NCBI GenBank assembly: GCA_900548495.1
Contig: URKT01000084.1
Coordinates: 1 to 9,033 of the forward strand
Reading direction: 5' to 3'
DNA length: 9,033 nucleotides
DNA from: an uncultured Collinsella sp.
GTDB taxonomy: Bacteria > Actinomycetota > Coriobacteriia > Coriobacteriales > Coriobacteriaceae
Shown here: piece by piece, positions 6,641 through 9,033 of the stretch
How positions within the stretch are numbered: the stretch's first letter is position 1
How the letters are laid out: each line of letters starts with the position of its first letter
The notes under the pieces: model-generated
The model's input: the letters and a program-made list of their open reading frames with translations, nothing else
Database searches by the model: none
Told to the model about the DNA's origin: nothing
Program-made: the position numbers and the translations under genes

Positions 6641-6661
6641 ACCCAAATCCTTGGGTATAAC
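6641..6661 (+). promoter_or_regulatory. Probable usp promoter with overlapping palindrome
   Basis: TATAAC (6656-6661) resembles a -10 element about 90 nt before the usp start. It overlaps a perfect 6-4-6 palindrome, ACCCAAATCCTTGGGT (6641-6656), which could be an operator. GGGTAT (6653-6658), with GGTCAA 12 nt upstream (6635-6640), also loosely resembles SigB-type stress promoters. No convincing sigma-70 -35 is present at standard spacing. Which factor reads it cannot be decided from sequence alone. Confidence 0.35.
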
Positions 6662-6750
6662 TGCAACAAGATAAAGTGTCCGGCGGCCACGCATCCGCGC
6701 CCGCCCGATGCACGAGCCCCGCGCCCGTGCAATAGACCAAGGAGGAAACC

Positions 6751-7188
6751 ATGAACGAGGGCTACACCAAGGTATTTGTTTCACTCGACGGTACTGAGCA
6801 GCAGGATTTTGTGCTCGCACGCGCCATCAAGGTCGCCGCGAACAACGGTGCCAAGCTGATTATCGGCCACGTTATCGATTCCACGGCACTCGAGAGCGCC
6901 GGTTCCTATCCGGTCGATCTGGTCAACGGCCTAGAGGAAGCATTTAAGAACTCCATCGCCAAGCAGCTCGAAGAGGCCAAGGCCAATCCCGATATTCCCG
7001 AGGTCGAGGTCATGATTCGCGCCGGCCGCATTCGCGAGACGCTCAAGGACGAGATGCTCGACGTGGTTAAGCCCGACCTGGTGCTCTGCGGCGCCCGCGG
7101 CCTGTCCTCGATCAAGTATGCGCTCCTGGGTTCGATTTCGACGTTCCTGCTGCGCAATACGGACTGCGACATCTTGGTCGTGAAGTAG
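6751..7188 (+). CDS. Universal stress protein, ATP-binding type
   Basis: A single-domain 145-residue UspA-fold cytoplasmic protein of the kind that accumulates under starvation or stress. The N-terminal strand KVFVSLDGTEQQ carries Asp13, and the C-terminal GARG (114-117), nine residues, then GS (127-128) fits the G-2x-G-9x-G(S/T) motif of ATP-binding family members. It ends in the usual CDILVVK strand. The ATG at 6751 has AAGGAGG 5 nt upstream. It is transcribed divergently from uppP across a 246-nt gap and appears monocistronic, closed by the terminator near 7334. Its particular partner or stress is not indicated. Confidence 0.93.
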   Translation: MNEGYTKVFVSLDGTEQQDFVLARAIKVAANNGAKLIIGHVIDSTALESAGSYPVDLVNGLEEAFKNSIAKQLEEAKANPDIPEVEVMIRAGRIRETLKDEMLDVVKPDLVLCGARGLSSIKYALLGSISTFLLRNTDCDILVVK

Positions 7189-7202
7189 GTTCCTTCCCGC
7201 CG

Positions 7203-7291
7203 GCGCAAGGCCTGCGGGGTTATCACGCCGACGTCCTCGCCGCTTCGCGGCTGCGGGATGTCGGCTTAGATAACCCCTCCCGGCCTTGCGT
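7203..7291. repeat. 89-nt long hairpin between usp and the histidine kinase gene
   Basis: Nested complementary blocks run almost end to end: CGCAAGGCC 7204-7212 with 7282-7290, GGGGTTATC 7216-7224 with 7269-7277, GCCGAC 7227-7232 with 7260-7265, TCC/GGA-type pairs at 7234-7236/7256-7258, and GCCGC 7239-7243 with GCGGC 7247-7251 around a TTC loop. Small internal loops separate the blocks. It starts 15 nt after the usp stop and precedes the real terminator. There is no T-run, so it is not itself a clear terminator. It may be an extragenic palindromic repeat or an RNA 3'-end stabiliser. Confidence 0.7.
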
Positions 7292-7333
7292 CTTCGTCAC
7301 CGTACTTCAGCAAGTTATCTGATAGAAAAATGG

Positions 7334-7359
7334 CGTGCCGCCCCGTTTGGGGCGGCACG
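7334..7359. terminator. Bidirectional terminator between convergent usp and kinase genes
   Basis: A perfect 11-bp stem, CGTGCCGCCCC (7334-7344) with its complement at 7349-7359, has a GTTT loop. It is followed rightward by TTTTTGTTT and, read leftward, by CCATTTTTCTATC. T-tracts on both sides make it a textbook two-way terminator for the facing genes. Confidence 0.93.
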
Positions 7360-7390
7360 TTTTTGTTTGGGCGGACGTCTGCCGCGTGCG

Positions 7391-8434
7391 TTACTCGAAG
7401 TATTGGAACTTGTTCGTTGAAAAAGCGAATGTTACGACGAAGCCTTCGCCGGGCTCGGATGCTGCGGTGACGTCGATGCCCACCTTGGAGCACAGGCGCG
7501 CCACCAGATAGAGACCGATGCCCGTTGCACGCTTGGTGGTGCGGCCGTTGTCGCCGGTAAAGCCCTTCTCGAACACGCGCGGCAGGTCTGCCGCACACAC
7601 GCCGCAGCCGTTGTCCGCGACGGTAAGCTCGATGCGCTCGCTCGCCAGACCCTCGTCCAGCAACGCACCCGAAAACACGATCTTTGCGCCGTCCTCACGC
7701 GCATATTTAATGCTGTTCTGAATGAGCTGGCCCAGAATAAACTCGAGCCATTTCTCGTCGGTAAAGACCTCAAAGTCGAGGTTCTCGCACACCGGCGCCA
7801 CGTGCGCCGCGATGAGCTCGCGCGCGTTGGCTTTAATCGCGCCCGTCGCCAAGGTCTTGAGATCCCAGCGGCGAATCAGGTAGTCCCGCTCCACGACTTC
7901 CGAGCGCGCGTAGTACAGCGCCTGGTCGATATAGCGCTCCACGCGAGTCAACTCACGGCCCAGGTCATCCACGCGCGACAGGTCGTCTTCGCTGCCGTCC
8001 AGGTTTTCCAAAATCAGATGAGCCGCCGCCAGGGGCAGCTTGGCCTCGTGGACCCAGCTCTCGATATAGTCGCGATAGTCATCGGTCTGACGCCGGCCTT
8101 CGGCAACCTCGTCGCATGCCGCCTTGCCCACCCGGCACAAGACCTCGTACTCGAGCTCGCCCTCGGCATAGGTCGGGCATTGCACCATCTCCTGCACCCA
8201 TGCGGGACTCTCGAGCTCCTCTGCCGCACGCTCCAGCTGGCGCAGAAAACGGCGACGGCGCGCGTATTCGATCACGATGCCGAGCATACCAAAGATAAAG
8301 GACACGCCGACCGCCACGACCACGATGGATGTCGAAGCACCGGCGACCGTCAGCACAAAGCAGCTCAGCAGCACGCCGCAGGTCCACACGGCGACGGGAA
8401 GCAGCGCATCTTTAAAGCACTTGCCAAACGACAT
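7391..8434 (-). CDS. Sensor histidine kinase, intramembrane-sensing (BceS/GraS-like) type
   Basis: A membrane kinase of 347 residues that would phosphorylate the adjacent response regulator. Two hydrophobic segments (about 9-30 and 36-56) are joined by only a few residues, so there is almost no extracellular domain. This is the layout of intramembrane-sensing kinases, which usually detect peptide antibiotics through an ABC transporter. The phosphoacceptor region is YIESWVHEAKLPLAA with His129. The ATPase domain shows an N-box (QLIQNSIKYA, Asn240), G1 DNGCGV (274-279), an F-box FEKGF and G2 TGIGL (304-308). ATG 8434 follows the regulator stop by 9 nt. AGGGG overlapping that stop codon is the likely RBS, which implies translational coupling. 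The BceS/GraS resemblance rests on architecture; the ligand is unknown, and no transporter lies in the window. Confidence 0.92.
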   Translation of the reverse strand: MSFGKCFKDALLPVAVWTCGVLLSCFVLTVAGASTSIVVVAVGVSFIFGMLGIVIEYARRRRFLRQLERAAEELESPAWVQEMVQCPTYAEGELEYEVLCRVGKAACDEVAEGRRQTDDYRDYIESWVHEAKLPLAAAHLILENLDGSEDDLSRVDDLGRELTRVERYIDQALYYARSEVVERDYLIRRWDLKTLATGAIKANARELIAAHVAPVCENLDFEVFTDEKWLEFILGQLIQNSIKYAREDGAKIVFSGALLDEGLASERIELTVADNGCGVCAADLPRVFEKGFTGDNGRTTKRATGIGLYLVARLCSKVGIDVTAASEPGEGFVVTFAFSTNKFQYFE

Positions 8435-8443
8435 AGCCGGCCC

Positions 8444-9033
8444 CTAGACCGAATAGCCTTGGCCGCGATGCGTAGTCAAATACCCCTTGATGCCGATTTT
8501 TTCGAGCGTGGTGCGCAGGCGGTTGATGTTGACGGTGAGCGTATTGTCGTCCACGAAGGCGTCGGAGTCCCACAGGTCCTGCATGATGGCCGAGCGCGAA
8601 ACAATCTTGCCCGCGCGGCTCAGAAGCAGTGAGAGGATACGCAGCTCGTTTTTGGTGAGCTCGGTGCTGGTGCCCGTTTGCGTGTTGGTGACCATGGAGC
8701 GTGCGAGGTCGAGCTCCAGTCCCTTGTGGACGAGCGTGCTGCGCTCGCCTGCCGCCGTGGTGCGGCGCAGCAGGGCATTGATGCGCGCCACGAGCACACG
8801 GGCGCTGTAGGGCTTGGGAACAAAGTCATCCGCGCCGAGCGTCATGGCCATGACCTCGTCGATCTCGGTCGTGCGCGACGTGAGAACGATGATGGGAACC
8901 TCGGATTCGCGACGGACCTCATGGCAGATGTGCTGGCCGTCTTTGACAGGGAGCGTGAGGTCGAGCAGCACCAAGTCGGGCGCGGCGGCGAGAATATCGC
9001 GCGAGACATGCTCAAACGATTCGCAGGCCTCGA
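8444..9033 (-). CDS. OmpR/PhoB-family response regulator (5' end outside window)
   Basis: The DNA-binding partner of the kinase. The reading frame stays open to the window edge: upstream of the TTG at 8974 it reads EACESFEHVSRDILAAAPD, so that TTG is an internal leucine codon and not a start. About 30 N-terminal residues, including the acidic pocket, are missing. The receiver domain shows the phosphoacceptor Asp in LVLLDLTLP (codon 8962-8960), the conserved Thr in VLTSRT and the Lys in FVPKPYS (codon 8815-8813). The C-terminal winged helix (about 8734-8447) has ELTKNELRILSLLL, then WDSDAFVDDNTLTVNINRLR and HRGQGYSV, close in style to BceR/GraR-type regulators. It is co-transcribed with the kinase gene. 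Confidence 0.95.
   Translation of the reverse strand, partial: EACESFEHVSRDILAAAPDLVLLDLTLPVKDGQHICHEVRRESEVPIIVLTSRTTEIDEVMAMTLGADDFVPKPYSARVLVARINALLRRTTAAGERSTLVHKGLELDLARSMVTNTQTGTSTELTKNELRILSLLLSRAGKIVSRSAIMQDLWDSDAFVDDNTLTVNINRLRTTLEKIGIKGYLTTHRGQGYSV

Noticed and set aside
1..9033. CRISPR arrays, tRNA or rRNA genes
   Set aside because: No regularly spaced direct repeats, no tRNA cloverleaf-like segment and no rRNA sequence were seen in the gaps.

Overview
The window is a GC-rich bacterial chromosome segment with seven protein genes, short intergenic gaps and no phage, plasmid, CRISPR or transposase gene. Strong Shine-Dalgarno sites, TTG starts and the protein style suggest a Gram-positive actinobacterial host, most likely Coriobacteriia and perhaps Collinsella. 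That host call is a judgement from memory, not a computed match.

Layout. Positions 158-1884 (+) carry a GntR/HutC-type regulator followed by a class I mannose-6-phosphate isomerase (manA), closed by a strong hairpin. Positions 1944-2266 hold no gene but contain a 122-nt near-continuous hairpin, a possible coding remnant and a possible terminator for the helicase. Positions 2267-5167 (-) encode a PcrA/UvrD-type helicase with an unusual Ala/Pro-rich insertion. Positions 5168-5523 hold the helicase promoter, a REP-like palindrome and a nested hairpin that includes the uppP terminator. Positions 5524-6504 (-) encode undecaprenyl-diphosphatase (uppP), also with an insertion. A divergent universal stress protein gene lies at 6751-7188 (+). 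Positions 7189-7390 hold an 89-nt hairpin and a bidirectional terminator. Positions 7391-9033 (-) hold a two-component system: an intramembrane-sensing-type histidine kinase and its OmpR-family response regulator, the latter cut by the window edge.

How the genes relate. The GntR regulator and manA probably belong to one sugar-utilisation unit. The kinase/regulator pair has the architecture of BceRS/GraRS-type systems that sense cell-wall antibiotics, and uppP recycles the lipid carrier that bacitracin targets. Their closeness suggests a cell-envelope theme but does not prove shared regulation.

I see no clearly new system. The most distinctive signal is four intergenic palindromes of 57 to 122 nt within 9 kb, in three gaps next to gene 3' ends, which may belong to dispersed repeat families. 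The next most distinctive is a pair of family-atypical insertions in the helicase and UppP.
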